Source: Mixophyes australis (Eukaryota > Chordata > Amphibia > Anura > Limnodynastidae). Taken from it: a stretch of DNA of 64,000 bases. The notes beneath the pieces are model-generated. The model was not told the DNA's origin, ran no database searches, and was given only the letters and a program-made list of their open reading frames with translations. This document shows positions 11,707-23,206 of the stretch, piece after piece (within the stretch, counting starts at the first letter, position 1; every line of letters starts with the position of its first letter). The position numbers and the translations under genes were made by a program. The stretch spans positions 365,016,124 to 365,080,123 of the forward strand of contig JAVHZZ010000002.1 in assembly GCA_036250195.1 (NCBI GenBank), read 5' to 3'.

Positions 11707-14050
11707 GAGTGAATTATTGTATTTTTGGAAGTTATATAAATAGTAAAGGCCTGATTTAGAGTTGAATGTAAGTCTATTTATGTCATATAAAAATGTGCAA
11801 TGTTTGTCACACTGCACCTATATTTAGAGTTGATTGTATATTATACTTCCACCTATTTGTGCTTGGAGAGGTGGATCATGGCAGGCATGTGTAAGGTCTG
11901 CAAAGTTCAGTAGAGGTATGGGGACACAAGTCAACTGCACCCCTTAAGTAGACATCTGATTACCACTTACATTTCTTCTTAAAATATTCTTTTAAGTAGG
12001 GATATATTTTAGTGTCCTACAGGAATGGTACAATTTCCAAAGTTGATGATGATGATGGCCAAATGTTTGTGCTATTTTACAGTTGCATGTACCTTATGAG
12101 CAACTCAAATACGGCCAGAGAAACATAAGTGTATGGTCGCATTTTTGTGTGTACTGAAAAAGACAAAATTTTAAATTTAATTTTAAATCAGCCACTAAAT
12201 ACACATTGAATGTAGGACACACATATTTCAGGTTATGCATATCCCCAGGCAAACTATAAACAAAGAAAAAACTTATGACAGCGCTGCAACTGGTCAAAAT
12301 ATAACCATGCCAAACACAATGCTGAAAAGATATATTATTATAGAGAATTGATTTATATATAAACAGTATTACAGCTAAATAGATGAAAGAGTGTCTTAAA
12401 AATACACATATGACACACATCTAAAAATGACTGAATGTGAGCTCAAGATGATAAAAACAAACACAAGTGTAAGTTGTGATAACAAAGCTGTTCCAATAAC
12501 TTTGAAAAATGATAAAACTCAAGCACTCATTTGATTTTGTAATCTCCAAGATCACTAATGAGAGTTCAACTAAGAAAATAACATGTAGAGACTCTTAGGG
12601 AAAGTCGTGTATATCCCCAGGGCCTGCAAATCACTCCCCAATCCTACTGCTCTGAAAAGAGCTGAGCAGTGTGCTATTTTGAGCGGTGCATGCATAGTAG
12701 AGGCTGGGAGGTTGCATCTGCATCACCGGGCATCTCGCCAAACTTCTGCCTCTGGACATTGCGTATAAATCAATATCCATATTTTGACAGTATGAAATAA
12801 GACCAGAGCAAAACAAACTGTGAAGATACAGGGTTTATCTGGCCTAATTCTACCCACTTCACGTTGGCTGGGAGTGGCTTACAATGCCAGGGAAGCCTTC
12901 CCAGTACCTTCTAGGGTTCCTAAAGTCACTCAGGCAAATGCAGTTAGAAAGTACAGCAAAACATTTTTTGTAATAGAAAGAATCACTAGAATATTATATT
13001 TGAATAGTAAATAAATGCCAGGCAGGTTTACCACATTTTCTGTCCCTTACTCCAGTAGCTTAGGGAGCTTCGGTCACCTGGATGTCCTGCCTTACAGAAT
13101 CCAAGACCCATGGATTTCTTCTGAGCTGCAGACCTACCAGCTGAGTCTAGCAGAAGCCTAGACCTCAACGCTGAAGTGCTTCCCAGGATCAAATCAAAAA
13201 ACAGCCACAACCCCTCTGTGTCTCACTCTATCCTCCAGCCCCTGCAGTTTTTTCATCCTGCAAGGGTTGGGTCAGGGGTGGCCTTAGATAGTGGGATCCT
13301 CTAAGAGTGGCTGTCTGTTAAAAGGGCTGATGACTCCCAGGAGTCTGGTGGAATACAACCTGAGACAATGCGGACATACTCAATTTAATTAAGGGGCAAG
13401 GCAAGATGATTAAATGACACTCCCAGTAATAACTCCTTACAAGCTTTTTTTCAGCAAGACCTAGCTTCCAGCTGTTCAGGACTTCCTTTTGGAAAAGGAG
13501 GGGGAGACTGAATGTAGCTACAGCCACCTCCCCTGTATCCTGGACCCCACTTGATCCTTATCCATAACCCACCTAACTTCAACTTAAGAACAATGTATAA
13601 GATCATCATTGCAATATCAACAATATAATACACAATATACACTTTTACAATAAGTAACATATAGTGAAAAAGTCTCCTATATAGGCATGGCTACAATGTC
13701 CCCTTATCCAAATGTAATTAGACACTGTATTTGTGCTCTGGTGAGCTGAGGAACATTGCCAGGTCTTTAAAAAGTACAACCAACAGTCCACATTTTGTGA
13801 GAAACAAGGAACAGGCTGGTTAAGGTGTTATCAAACTCATTTTGCAACACAAACCCACAGCATTCCCCTGATATGTTGTTGTGCAAGCTATACATATGTG
13901 CAGTATTATTTATTAGAAGCGTTGTCATTAATGATACCCAGAGAGATTAGTAGTAAATAATATATAAATTTGCACAAAGGTAGAAAATTCTAAAGGATAA
14001 GGCATATGAATATGTTGTGTGTAAAATAGGTTAAAACAGACATACATGTG
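11707..14050. other. Non-coding stretch, no gene recognised
   Basis: AT-rich DNA with a more GC-rich patch at 12840-13560. Short ORFs only, none with a family motif. The GC-rich patch may be an old repeat but I could not find termini. Confidence 0.35.
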
Positions 14051-14239
14051 GGGGTAAATGTATCAATCTGCGGGTTCTTCAACACCCGCGTGTTCAGCCT
14101 CTTCCGCGATTAAATTTCAAGCGGCGCTGCATTGTAAAGGGTTAACTTCCCTTTACAATGCAGCGCCGCTTGAAATTTAATCGCGGAAGAGGCTGAACAC
14201 GCGGGTGTTGAAGAACCCGCAGATTGATACATTTACCCC
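14051..14239. mobile_element. Perfect palindromic miniature element (91-bp arms)
   Basis: The arms 14051-14141 and 14149-14239 are exact reverse complements over all 91 bases, separated by a 7-base loop. The outer ends read GGGGTAAATGTATCAA and its complement. This is the architecture of a foldback or miniature inverted-repeat transposable element. A diverged relative with the same outer word (GTAAATGTAT) lies at 27109-27265. Flanks share only GTG on both sides, so the TSD is uncertain. The perfect pairing implies either recent insertion or arm-to-arm gene conversion. Confidence 0.85.
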
Positions 14240-16450
14240 GTGGTGTGTTTCTTTTGAATACATGGTACCATCAAGTGCTTGACACACTGTGCATCGAACG
14301 TGATGTTCACCGCTAAGCACGCTGCAAATCTGCAGTGTTACGTTGAAGTTGGAGCGGTAAATACAGTTCAACACTTTTATTTTAGGTATGAAGGAAGAAT
14401 CCATACTTATTCACATGGGCTTTAATTATATTGAAATGGCTTAGTAAAAACTGAAACCACTTTTCTGCAAGTTTGTTCTTATTTACGCTGCAATGATGAA
14501 GTTGTTAATCAGACTGATTGTAGAAATAACAGGCATAAAGGTGAAAAAGGGATTATATGACCCTGAAGTATTTGTTCTCTGTACTAGCCAGTATGTGAAT
14601 ATCTTATTACTAACTAAGTTTCATACAATATTATTTCCATTGTTAATCTTCTGAAATTAAACTACCTGGTGAATCCCATAGATCAGAACACTTTGGTTCA
14701 ATTTATATATTATACTTGGTTACCAAACAATACTGTTTCTGCATTACTAAATGTAAAAATATATGTAATTTTTCTCTTAGTCTTTTACTTAATTTTATGA
14801 TTCATAGAGCAAAGCCACAGGTAAAAGGTTCTTGTTAGGTCACATAGTTGCTTCTCCAAGGCAAGATGGCAGCATTTGTATTTATTTATTTTTTCGACAG
14901 ACCGGATAGGTGGCAGGTGGGGGCCATTTCTGTGGTTTATGGTCTAGTCACAATTATTTGATTGTTGTCAAAGGAGAGTAGAGCACAAGCTATAAGGAGT
15001 TCCTATATGTTTGAGTTCATGATGTGAACTGCTCAGCCACCACTTTCAGTGGAATGCAGGCTACTCAGTCTATTATTAACCTAATTATTTGCAAGTACTG
15101 GCACTTATTTAACAACATAGTGTAAAGAGCACAATGTGCAGTAATACATAAAAACCAATCAAATGTCAGCATTTACAAGATGGGTTAGTCTGGACCTGTA
15201 CTCGGCATCATGGACGTTTTAAGAAATTAGTGGGCCTGTATGCAAGATTAGTGCACACAGGCCCATGAGTCAAGGAAGCCCCATACCACCCACCTTGCAC
15301 CAACAGTTTTATACTGCTGCCTGAATTTTTTTTCCTCCCTAGAAGGACCTCTGCTAATGTCTTTGCCACATCAGTGCAACTTTGTGGCCCTGCCCCATGT
15401 CTCTCACAATGCACCAGTTTAAAAAATCATTCTCAATCCTCCCTTCCATACTCCCCAACCAGATTTAATGCATTGTTTGATGGTAGATCCATCTATCGTC
15501 ACTGAGTTGTCAATGCAGGGGCCAGGATGGGAGGAAGATATTAGCCTCTCCTTCAAGGGAGGGCTGGCAAAGTTTATCCCAGGGGGCAAGACTTGACTCA
15601 GCAGCCCATTTGAAAGGAAAATGGAGGTGGCTCAGTGACCCAGCCCAAGGTAGTCCATATGGGATTGGTCCAGGGGGCCCCCTGTCCCCCAGCCCAGCCA
15701 GGCTCTCCTGGTACCTCTCACCATTGGGTACAAGGGTAAAACTGTTAAAATATAGTTCCAGCTCTTGTGGCACTAAAAGCACCACCATGCACTGACAGCC
15801 CATCTTGCTACAAGTGCTTCTGCTGTAACTATTAACTAAGTATTGCCCCCATTTAAAATGACCACGAATTTCCCCCCTCTTTGAAAATATATATATTGTC
15901 ACCATAAATAACAAATAAATAATTTTGGCTATCATATATAACTAAATAATGTCCCCATAATTATTAAAATCTGCCCCCTTAACAAATACTTAAAATCTCC
16001 ATAAACCAATGATAATCCATATGTTAAACAAAACACAATGAATGGATAGAACACTCCAGAGGAGCATGCAATACTAAATTAATTAAGCTCAATAGTTAAT
16101 AGCAGCACAGACAGACAGGAGCACCATTCAGGAGCGTAGACTTATTTGTAATTAGTTAAAAGTCAGATAGCCAATCATGAGTGTCCAGTTACCTGTATTA
16201 TGTCTGTTTAGTGTTTTTTTTCTTGCTATTTAATGAGTTGTTTTGCCTTTACTAAATTGGATGGTTTACAAACAATATTAAAACCTATGGTGTGCTCATA
16301 CCACACTTTAGTGAATTTCCCCCAGTCTCTAAACAAGATGTGATGCAACACATATTTTTCTCTTCAGAAATTTGAGAATTAATAGTTGCAAAATGACTTT
16401 TTTTACCTTTAACTTCTGTATACACTTATGAGTAACATACAATAGTCTTA
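14240..16450. other. Non-coding stretch, no gene recognised
   Basis: AT-rich DNA with a GC-rich patch at about 15515-15740. ORFs on both strands there mirror each other and lack family motifs. No terminal repeats found. Confidence 0.35.
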
Positions 16451-16628
16451 TACAGCGTCTATTTACTAAACTGTGGGTTTGAAAAAGTGTAGATGTTGCC
16501 TACAGCAACCAATCAGATTCAAGCTGTCATTTATGTAGTACATTCTACAAAATAACAGCTAGAATCTAATTGGTTGCTATAGGCAACATCTCCACTTTTT
16601 CAAACCCGCAGTTTAGTAAATATACAAC
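16451..16628. mobile_element. Palindromic miniature element, TTA target site
   Basis: The two halves are imperfect inverted repeats (TATTTACTAAACTG outward, with AGATGTTGCCTA and CAACCAATCAGATTC inside). TTA flanks both ends (16448-16450 and 16629-16631), the three-base TWA duplication typical of PIF/Harbinger transposons. The copy at 17314-17488 is closely related. Confidence 0.8.
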
Positions 16629-17044
16629 TTAGTCAACAAGTCATTTTTAAATGATTAACAGTTCTTTGTAAACCAATTTGTAAAAACAAAGTTGTTTTAT
16701 TTTATGTGGTATTACACTACTGTCATGAGCAGAGGTTATTTACTGATAGCGCAAAAAAACGTGAAAACAGCATGATAACGTTTTAAAACTATTTAGATTC
16801 TTTGCAAAGCTGTGTAAGTTGACTATCATCTACTTTATTGGTTCTGATATGTTGCTGTGGTTTGAAAGAAATGAAACATGACATCATCTTGATAAATAAA
16901 ACATCATATCTATAAGTATTGTGTTGATGTTACGCCCACATGCTGAGTCTACATATTGCTTTCAGGCTGTTTCTCCCAGCATGGTGTTGATATTACCCAT
17001 ACTCTCTCCAATGCAAAGATATGTTATAGTTTTATGTACTGTTT

Positions 17045-17150
17045 ATTATGTCTTCAGCAGCACATCATGCAAAATTGGAACAATACAGAGAAGGTTAGCA
17101 TGTTGCATGGGCAAGGGTGACACACAAATTCATGAAGCATTAAATATTTT
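17045..17150 (+). pseudogene. U6 spliceosomal snRNA pseudogene
   Basis: The sequence follows vertebrate U6 snRNA from end to end: a CTTC-AGCAGCACAT 5' stem-loop region, AAAATTGGAACAATACAGAG (the ACAGAGA 5'-splice-site pairing region is retained), AAGGTTAGCATG, then a diverged copy of the CCCTGCGCAAGG block (TGCATGGGCAAGG), GACACACAAATTCATGAAGC and a final ATATTTT. Several substitutions in the invariant parts, including the first stem, mark it as a processed pseudogene. No proximal sequence element or TATA box at the expected distance upstream is evident. It lies between two copies of one miniature element family. Confidence 0.9.
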
Positions 17151-17313
17151 AGGCATTCTACTCTGGACAAAAAGGAAATCTATGAAACAACATACCTTTA
17201 GATGGTAGTGCATGAAACCCAAAAAGCAAAGAATAGAGTGGTCAAATATTTTATTAGACTCCCGATGAAGTCCATGACAAAGGTCGTTGGATGTCCTCCC
17301 GTCATAACACTTA

Positions 17314-17488
17314 GGGCTAGATTTACTAAACTGCGGGTTTGAAAAAGTGGAGATGTTGCCTAAAGCAACCAATCAGATTCAAGTTGTCATTCTGTAGAAT
17401 GCACTATATAAACGACAGCTAGAATCTGATTGGTTGCTATAGGCAACATCTCCACTTTTTCAAACCCGCCGTTTAGTAAATATACCCC
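17314..17488. mobile_element. Palindromic miniature element, TTA target site
   Basis: Second copy of the family at 16451-16628. The inverted termini contain ATTTACTAAACTGCGGG and its complement, and an exact TTA duplication flanks it (17311-17313, 17489-17491). This fits a Harbinger-type miniature element. It contains no coding capacity. Confidence 0.88.
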
Positions 17489-17811
17489 TTAGAAGCTTCA
17501 CTAGGCAGAAGTGTGTTATCTGGCAGCCAATCTGTCACTGTTTTTGTTTCTGTACCTGGAAATAAGGTGGCTTAAGTGTAAGCAACATTTCTCCAAATAA
17601 TAAAGTTATGTTTATTTTCTACACGAGTGGCCTTTTTCTATATTTTTTTCCTCCATAGACATGACTGTGAATGTATGTGCAATACAGGGAATCAATTTTC
17701 CTTTTATAAGATATCCGGAGTTCAGGTATTACTCCAGGATGAGGTAAACACAAACGAGTTTTATTCAGATAAGCAAGTCTATTGAAAATGACAATATATA
17801 TCACCATAGTC

Positions 17812-17997
17812 CAGTGGTTCCCAAACTGTGTGCCACGGCTCCCTGGGGTGCCACAGCGATCTCGTCGGGGTTCCATGTCAGGGCCAGTGGTAAGCAAGGC
17901 GCGGGACTACTAGGTAATTATTTTGGCTTAGTGGTGCCTTGAAAAAATTATAGCGACGCTAAGCGTGCCTCGAACTGAGAAAGTTTGGAATCCACTG
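17812..17997. mobile_element. hAT-type miniature element with 8-bp TSD
   Basis: Termini are CAGTGGTTCCCAAACT on the left and AGTTTGGAATCCACTG on the right, imperfect inverted repeats of the CAGTG type seen in hAT transposons. Both sides carry CCATAGTC (17804-17811 and 17998-18005), an exact 8-bp duplication as hAT transposases produce. The 186-bp interior is non-coding. Part of another copy lies at 25285-25382 in the opposite orientation. Confidence 0.92.
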
Positions 17998-18307
17998 CCA
18001 TAGTCCATGTGAGTTTTCTCAACTTATTACACTATGGGCTCTGTATATTGTGCCATTCCATTAAAGAACCTTTTAAACACCAACAGTCTCAACAAATTAG
18101 TAGTTGAAAAGTTTTAGCCGGTAAAATTAGAACATACCATTCTTTCTGAATGGCTTTAATAATATAAACTCCTTGTTTATTTCATAGAGGTATGCATTGT
18201 TTTATTAGAAGAGTCGTTTTTCTACATTATCGGTGCTATCTTGTTCTCTTTTATTACAAATAAATAATTTCACACCCACCATTTGAAATGTTGTTGATAT
18301 TAAATGC

Positions 18308-18311
<4 letters not shown>

Positions 18312-18359
<48 letters not shown>
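18312..18359. repeat. (TA)n microsatellite
   Basis: About 24 uninterrupted TA units. Confidence 0.97.
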
Positions 18360-18362
<3 letters not shown>

Positions 18363-18559
18363 TTATATCAATTAATTCTTTACATTTCTCCCATGCCAAG
18401 CAGGATAAACCTTTTTTTATCATGCCATGAAGTATTTTAATAACTTAATTTTTTCATAATGTAAAAAAAAGAATTGTTAACTAATTTATACAAGCTACAA
18501 GCTCAAAGATGGCATGTATTTGTTGCTGGGAGATCATGTCAAATAAGTCTAGTGGGTTA

Positions 18560-19620
18560 TTGACTTGGTAACTAAAGTGAGAGATCAGTGAATAGTTATT
18601 TACATTTCAGCAAGACAATAGTTATGGTATGCCAAAGTTAGTTATTTCAGGAAATAAAACTCCTTGGATGTGTCTCAAAGGTAGTAGAATTAATAAATGT
18701 TTGGCTAAAGGACAGTAAAGAGTATTGCAATTAATGGTTTAAGCTCAGAGAAAGGGCTTTTAATCAGGATGTTCCTCAAGGATCTGATCCTGTTTTGTTT
18801 AATGCTGGGTTTCCCAAACCCAGTCCTCATAGCCTCCTAACAGTACAGGTTCTCCAGGTGACAAGTGAAGTAATTATTAGAACAACCTGTGGATCTGTTA
18901 CAATGTATCAGTCAATAATGGCTACAACTGTGCTCCAACAAGGAGATTTGGAAAAGATGCACTGTTAAAGGGCCATGAAGACTGGATTTGGAAAAGCCTG
19001 GTTTAGTGTATTCACTAGTAATACCACTTGTGATCAATGGAAGGTATGCCGTTTGCAGATGGTACAAAGAGTTTTGACAAGGTTGCTACCCCAGAAGGGT
19101 TATAAAAATATTCAGTGAGTTAGAGAAAATAAAGGAATGGACCAAAGTGTGGACTCTTAAATGTAAGACATCAAAATGTAAAATAATGCATGTGGGACAC
19201 AAACATCCTAAAGCAGAATACTGAATGAATGGTGATATACATTTAATAATGTGCAGTCAAGAAGATGGAAAAACATTAATAGCAGGAAGAAGGAGGTTTT
19301 ATTGCCTTTTTATAGATCCCTAGAAAGAGCTCACCTTAAGTACAATGTACACTTCTATCTCCAAAAGGACATCAATAAATTAGAAAACAGCCAGAAAAGC
19401 GCTACTATAATGGTGCATGGGTTGCATAGCAAATCTTCAGGAAAGGCTTCAAGAGCTGAACTTGTACAACTTAAAGGAAAGAAGGGATATATGTGAAAAT
19501 ACTAAAAGGGAATTCTTTTAAAAGTCAGATTATTTAAATAACAATGGTACACACTTTGAAATTGGAGAAAGAACGAATGTAAGGTAAGAAAGTGATGCAA
19601 CTCACAAATTTATTTGAGAT
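18560..19620 (+). pseudogene. CR1-type LINE reverse-transcriptase remnant
   Basis: Decayed CR1-clade non-LTR retrotransposon reading left to right. At 18767-18797 DVPQGSDPVLF matches the RT block usually written [12 protein letters not shown]. After a nested insertion (18805-19000), ADGTK at about 19055 matches the FADDTK catalytic block with one Asp lost. KCK...MHVG follows at 19165-19195. The 3' part is open (19251-19496): PFYRSLERAHLKYNVHF then QKDINKLENSQKSAT, the typical CR1 C-terminal region (LVRPHLEY, DI..LE..Q..AT). The 5' boundary is fuzzy. Frames shift and the active-site Asp is missing, so it is dead. Confidence 0.85.
18805..19000. mobile_element. hAT-type miniature element nested in CR1
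   Basis: Left end CTGGGTTTCCCAAACCCAG and right end (reverse complement) CAGGCTTTTCCAAATCCAG form the inverted termini. Flanks GTTTAATG (18797-18804) and GTTTAGTG (19001-19008) agree at 7 of 8 bases, a hAT-like 8-bp duplication. Removing it brings the two RT segments of the CR1 remnant together, so it inserted after the LINE did. Confidence 0.85.
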
Positions 19621-20337
19621 ATGTTATTGCCTCTCGGGGGCTTATTTATTAAAAAAAATAAATCTATCTAAAAAAATTGTTTTGCAATGAAAGTATGTCA
19701 TTATTAAAAATGTTACTTCTCTTCTAAGTTAGGCTCAGCTGGTAAACAGTTAAACAGACTACAATATTGTTTTGTGCAAAGAGTAAAGAAACAATTAAAA
19801 TCCACATGTAAAAAAAAATGTAGTAATTAAACATAGACTGGGATCGCTAACTCTTCTAATTTCCACAGAGACAACAGCATTATATATTGATGGGCACTTT
19901 GGCAAAGTATTGTATGCTAACAATTTGCAGGAGGGGAGGTGAATGTTCAGGCTGCACCTGCTCCAGATGGAACATTTCTAGATATACTTTGTAAACAAAA
20001 GAAACAATCATAACAATAGTAAGAGTTTTCTTTGATTACATATTCTGTTTTAAAGTACTACACACAAGCTGCATTGAATATGGCAATTCATTACAATCAA
20101 ATTATTTTACAAAAATCAATGTGGCATTTAAGTGTTCTGGGAGAGAAACAAATATCGGAGAAACATGTTTGCATGCTAAATGATCAGAAATCATTTGCTT
20201 CTTTCTGCTTTAAGCTTGAATATGCAGAGAACTGCAATTGTAATTGGGGCTGCACAGGGATAAATGTGATTAAACATGTCAAATATTACAGTAAAGATTG
20301 TGCACCCCATGTGATGTTATTCCTCCTTAATCTGCTG
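19621..20337. other. Non-coding stretch, possible conserved island
   Basis: No gene recognised. The part 20150-20325 is free of repeats and has balanced composition with several AATGATCAGAAATCATTTG- and CAATTGTAATTGG-like words. A 115-codon ORF (20032-20379) has no family motif. Confidence 0.3.
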
Positions 20338-20630
20338 CCAGAAACTGTTTGGAGCCAGAAACTAGAACAGTGCCTGTAATTGCCAACTCCTCAGAGCCAG
20401 GAACTAGTACTGTTCCTGCATTTACCAGTTTCCTGGAGCTAGAAACTGACTGGAGCAAGAAACTAGCACAACACATATAATCACCTATTGCCCAGAGCTA
20501 ATTGCCTGGAGCTGGTCTGTGGTTTTCAGCTACCCAAGGCCAGAAACTAGCACAGTATTTGTTTCCACTAAGTTCCTGGAGCCAAGAATTAGCACAGTGG
20601 CTGTATCCATGGACATGTATCTCCACCAAC
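20338..20630. repeat. Degenerate tandem repeat (~60 bp)
   Basis: Blocks of the type CCTGGAGCCAGAAACTAGCA followed by CAGTRCCTGTA recur at roughly 55-65 base steps with many substitutions. Confidence 0.7.
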
Positions 20631-20665
20631 AGCTGCAATTGTTATTCCACTACCTTATATACTAA

Positions 20666-20986
20666 GGGCCTGAGTCATTAAGGAGAGCAAAGCATAGAAA
20701 AATGAGTAACTTTGCACTTGGGCAAAACTATGTTGCATTGGAGGGGAAGGTAAATTTGAAATGTGGACACAGATTTATAGTTGGGATAGGGCATGTCCTA
20801 GATCAACTTTAAATTTCAGTGTAAAACTGAAGCTATCAAGTATTTGTGTGCTAGATGAAAAAACATCCAGTATTTAACTCATGTGCAAAATAAAAAACTC
20901 ATATGCACCCCATGCATTATAACATGGTTTGTCCCGGAGAACATTTACACCTTTTTTTGTCTTACTTTCCTTAATGACTCAGGCCC
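20666..20986. mobile_element. Miniature element, TAA target site
   Basis: Termini GGGCCTGAGTCATTAAGGA and its near-exact complement, flanked by TAA on both sides (20663-20665 and 20987-20989). This TWA duplication suits Harbinger-type elements. The related copy at 61261-61592 shares the termini and the core phrase CAACTTTAAATTTCAGTGT. Confidence 0.9.
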
Positions 20987-21180
20987 TAAGTGTTTCCCCA
21001 CCTTTTAGATGGAAAGGTCACTTGGGCAGGGTCATCTTCATATTCTGTTTCATGTCATCTAAATGTACAGCATTAATTACTATGCTACAAGAGGAAACTC
21101 CTTGGCGCTAGATGGAAGAATAGTGTGGTGTTTATTAAAAAACAAAAAACAAATATACACGCTCTGGCCAGAACAAAGAT

Positions 21181-23200
21181 TATTATTATTATTATTATCA
21201 TTTATTTATTAGGCGCCACAAGGTATCCGCAGCGCCACACACAGTACTAGCAGTAGACTATACAGGGGGAAACCATACAGAACAATGAACAAAAAGTACA
21301 AATACTTCAGAAACTCCGGCTAGTCATATGCAGTAAAGACGGAGCGAAAGAACAGGTATGGAGACAGGAGGGGAGGGGGCCCTGCTCATACGAGCTTACA
21401 TCCTAAGGGAGGGTAAACAGACCAGGCACAAGAGGAGCCAGTTGAGGCAAGAGGAGAGAAGGGAGGACGAGCTAATGGGGGTTAAGTAGATGGTTGGTAG
21501 GCTTTGAGGAAGAGGTGAGTTTTGAGTGCACGTTTGAAGGAGCACAGAGTAGGAGAGAGACGGATGGAACGAGGGAGGTCGTTCCAGAGAAGGGGGGCTG
21601 CACGGGAAAAGTCTTGGATTCTGGAGTGGGAAGAGGTTATAAGGGTGGAGGAGAGGCGGCGGTCATTGGCCGAGCGCAGGGAGCGGGCAGGAGTGTGAAT
21701 GGAGAGAAGGTTAGAGATATAAGGGGCAGTAGAGTTGGAGAGAGCCTTGTAAGTGGTGGTGAGGAGTTTGAAAAGGATTCTGTAGGGGAAGGTGAGCAAG
21801 TGTAATGCAAGGCAGAGAGGGGAGGCAGAGGAGGAGCGGCGTGAGAGGAAGATGAGTCTTGCGGCCACATTGAGTATAGAGCAGAGGGGGGAGAGACGGG
21901 AGTGGGGGAGGCCAGTGAGGAGGAGGTTACAATAATCGAGGTGGGAGATGATGAGTGCGTGGATGATAGTTTTGGTGGCATCCTGAGAGAGAAAAGGACG
22001 GATGCGGGCGATGTTGCGTAGTTGGAAGCGACAGGCTTGGGCAAGGGAATGAATGTGGAGGGAAAACAAGAGAGAGGAGTCGAGGGTGACACCCAGGCAG
22101 CGAAGTTGGGTGACAGAGGAGATGGTGGTGTTATTGACGACAATAGAGAGGCCATGGTGGGATGGGAGTCTGGGCAGAGGAAAGACAATGAGTACAGTTT
22201 TAGAGATATTGATTTTGAGAAAGCGCTCGGATCATCCAGGAGGAGATGGCGGAGAGGCAGTCGAATACCCGAGCGAGGAGAGTGGAGGAAAGATCAGGGG
22301 AGGAGATATAGAGTTGAATGTCATCAGCATAAAGGTGATACTGAAGACTTAAGGAGGAGATGAGAGCACCAAGGGAGGAAGTGTAGAGCGAAAAGAGTAG
22401 AGGGCCAAGAACAGAGCCCTGCGGGACTCCTACGAGGAGAGGGTAGGGGGAGGATGAAGAACAAGATGTGGATACAGAGAGGGAGCGATTAGCAAGGAAT
22501 GAGGCGAACCAGGCATGGACAGAACCAGAGAGGCCAAGAGAGAGAAGAGTTTGCAGCAGGAGGGGGTGGTCCACGGTGTCAAAGGCTGCAGAGAGGTCAA
22601 GGAGGATGAGTATGGAGAAGTGACCCTTGGATTTGGCTGATAGGAGATCATTAGTAAACTTGGCCAGGGCAGTTTCGGTAGAATGGAGGGGGCGGTAGCC
22701 AGATTGGAGAGGGTCAAGGAGGGAATTGTCCGCAAGGTGCCTGGTTAGGCGACTGCAGACAATGCGCTCAAGTAATTTGGAGGCATAGGGGAGAAGAGAG
22801 ATAGGGCGATAATTAGCAAGAGAGGTGGGGTCAAGATTGGGTTTTTTGAGGATAGGAGAGATAAGAGCGTGTTTAAAAGAGGAGGGTATTACACCAGAGG
22901 AGAGTGTTAGGTTGAAAAGGTGTGCTAGATAAGAGCAGGTCGTTGGAGAGAGAGAGTGAAGGAGGTGAGAGGGGATGGGATCGAGAGGGCAGGTAGAGGA
23001 TGGAGAGGAAAGAATAAGGGAGCGAACTTCTTCACCGGTTGTAGGGCTGAAGGAGCACCAGAGTTGGTTGATGGGGGGAGGTGAAGCGATGAAGGTGACG
23101 GGAGAAGGGGAGGAGGAGATCTTCAGTCTGATGGCCTCAATTTTGGAAGAGAAGAAAGTGGCGAAGTCAGAAGCGGAGAGGGAAGGCGGGACGGGGGGGT
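21181..23200 (-). mobile_element. L2-type LINE, 5'-truncated, recent
   Basis: A 2.0-kb non-LTR retrotransposon on the minus strand. AAAGAT flanks both ends (21175-21180 and 23201-23206), a plausible 6-bp target-site duplication. The 3' end (left side here) carries an ATT/AAT repeat and the phrase ATTTATTTATTAGGCGCCAC, which recurs in diverged form at 24840 and 48275. L2 elements end in short tandem repeats and not in poly-A. The 5' end is cut inside the linker before the RT domain, so endonuclease and ORF1 are absent. It disrupts another repeat-like sequence on both sides. Confidence 0.9.
21482..23200 (-). pseudogene. L2 LINE ORF2 (RT), single-base frameshift
   Basis: Reading leftward from 23200, the frame begins with [18 protein letters not shown], the linker before the RT. 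RT blocks follow in order: [60 protein letters not shown] and the catalytic YADDIQLY. This frame stops at about 22200. The adjacent frame continues without a stop from about 22230 to 21482 with IARIRPFLSQDA, ISHLDYCNLLLTGLP, ILNVAARLIF and AAPLLWNDLP, the normal L2/CR1 C-terminal domain. One extra base (T at 22232 on the plus strand) accounts for the shift. The rest is open, so the copy is young or of recent origin. It could not retrotranspose without the missing 5' part. Confidence 0.92.
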
Positions 23201-23206
23201 AAAGAT

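Noticed and set aside
15510..15935. 141-codon minus-strand ORF in a GC-rich patch
   Set aside because: No motif, and the opposite strand is open in the same place, as expected from composition.
21637..22188. Ser/Pro-rich 183-codon minus-strand ORF
   Set aside because: Alternative frame of the L2 C-terminal domain.
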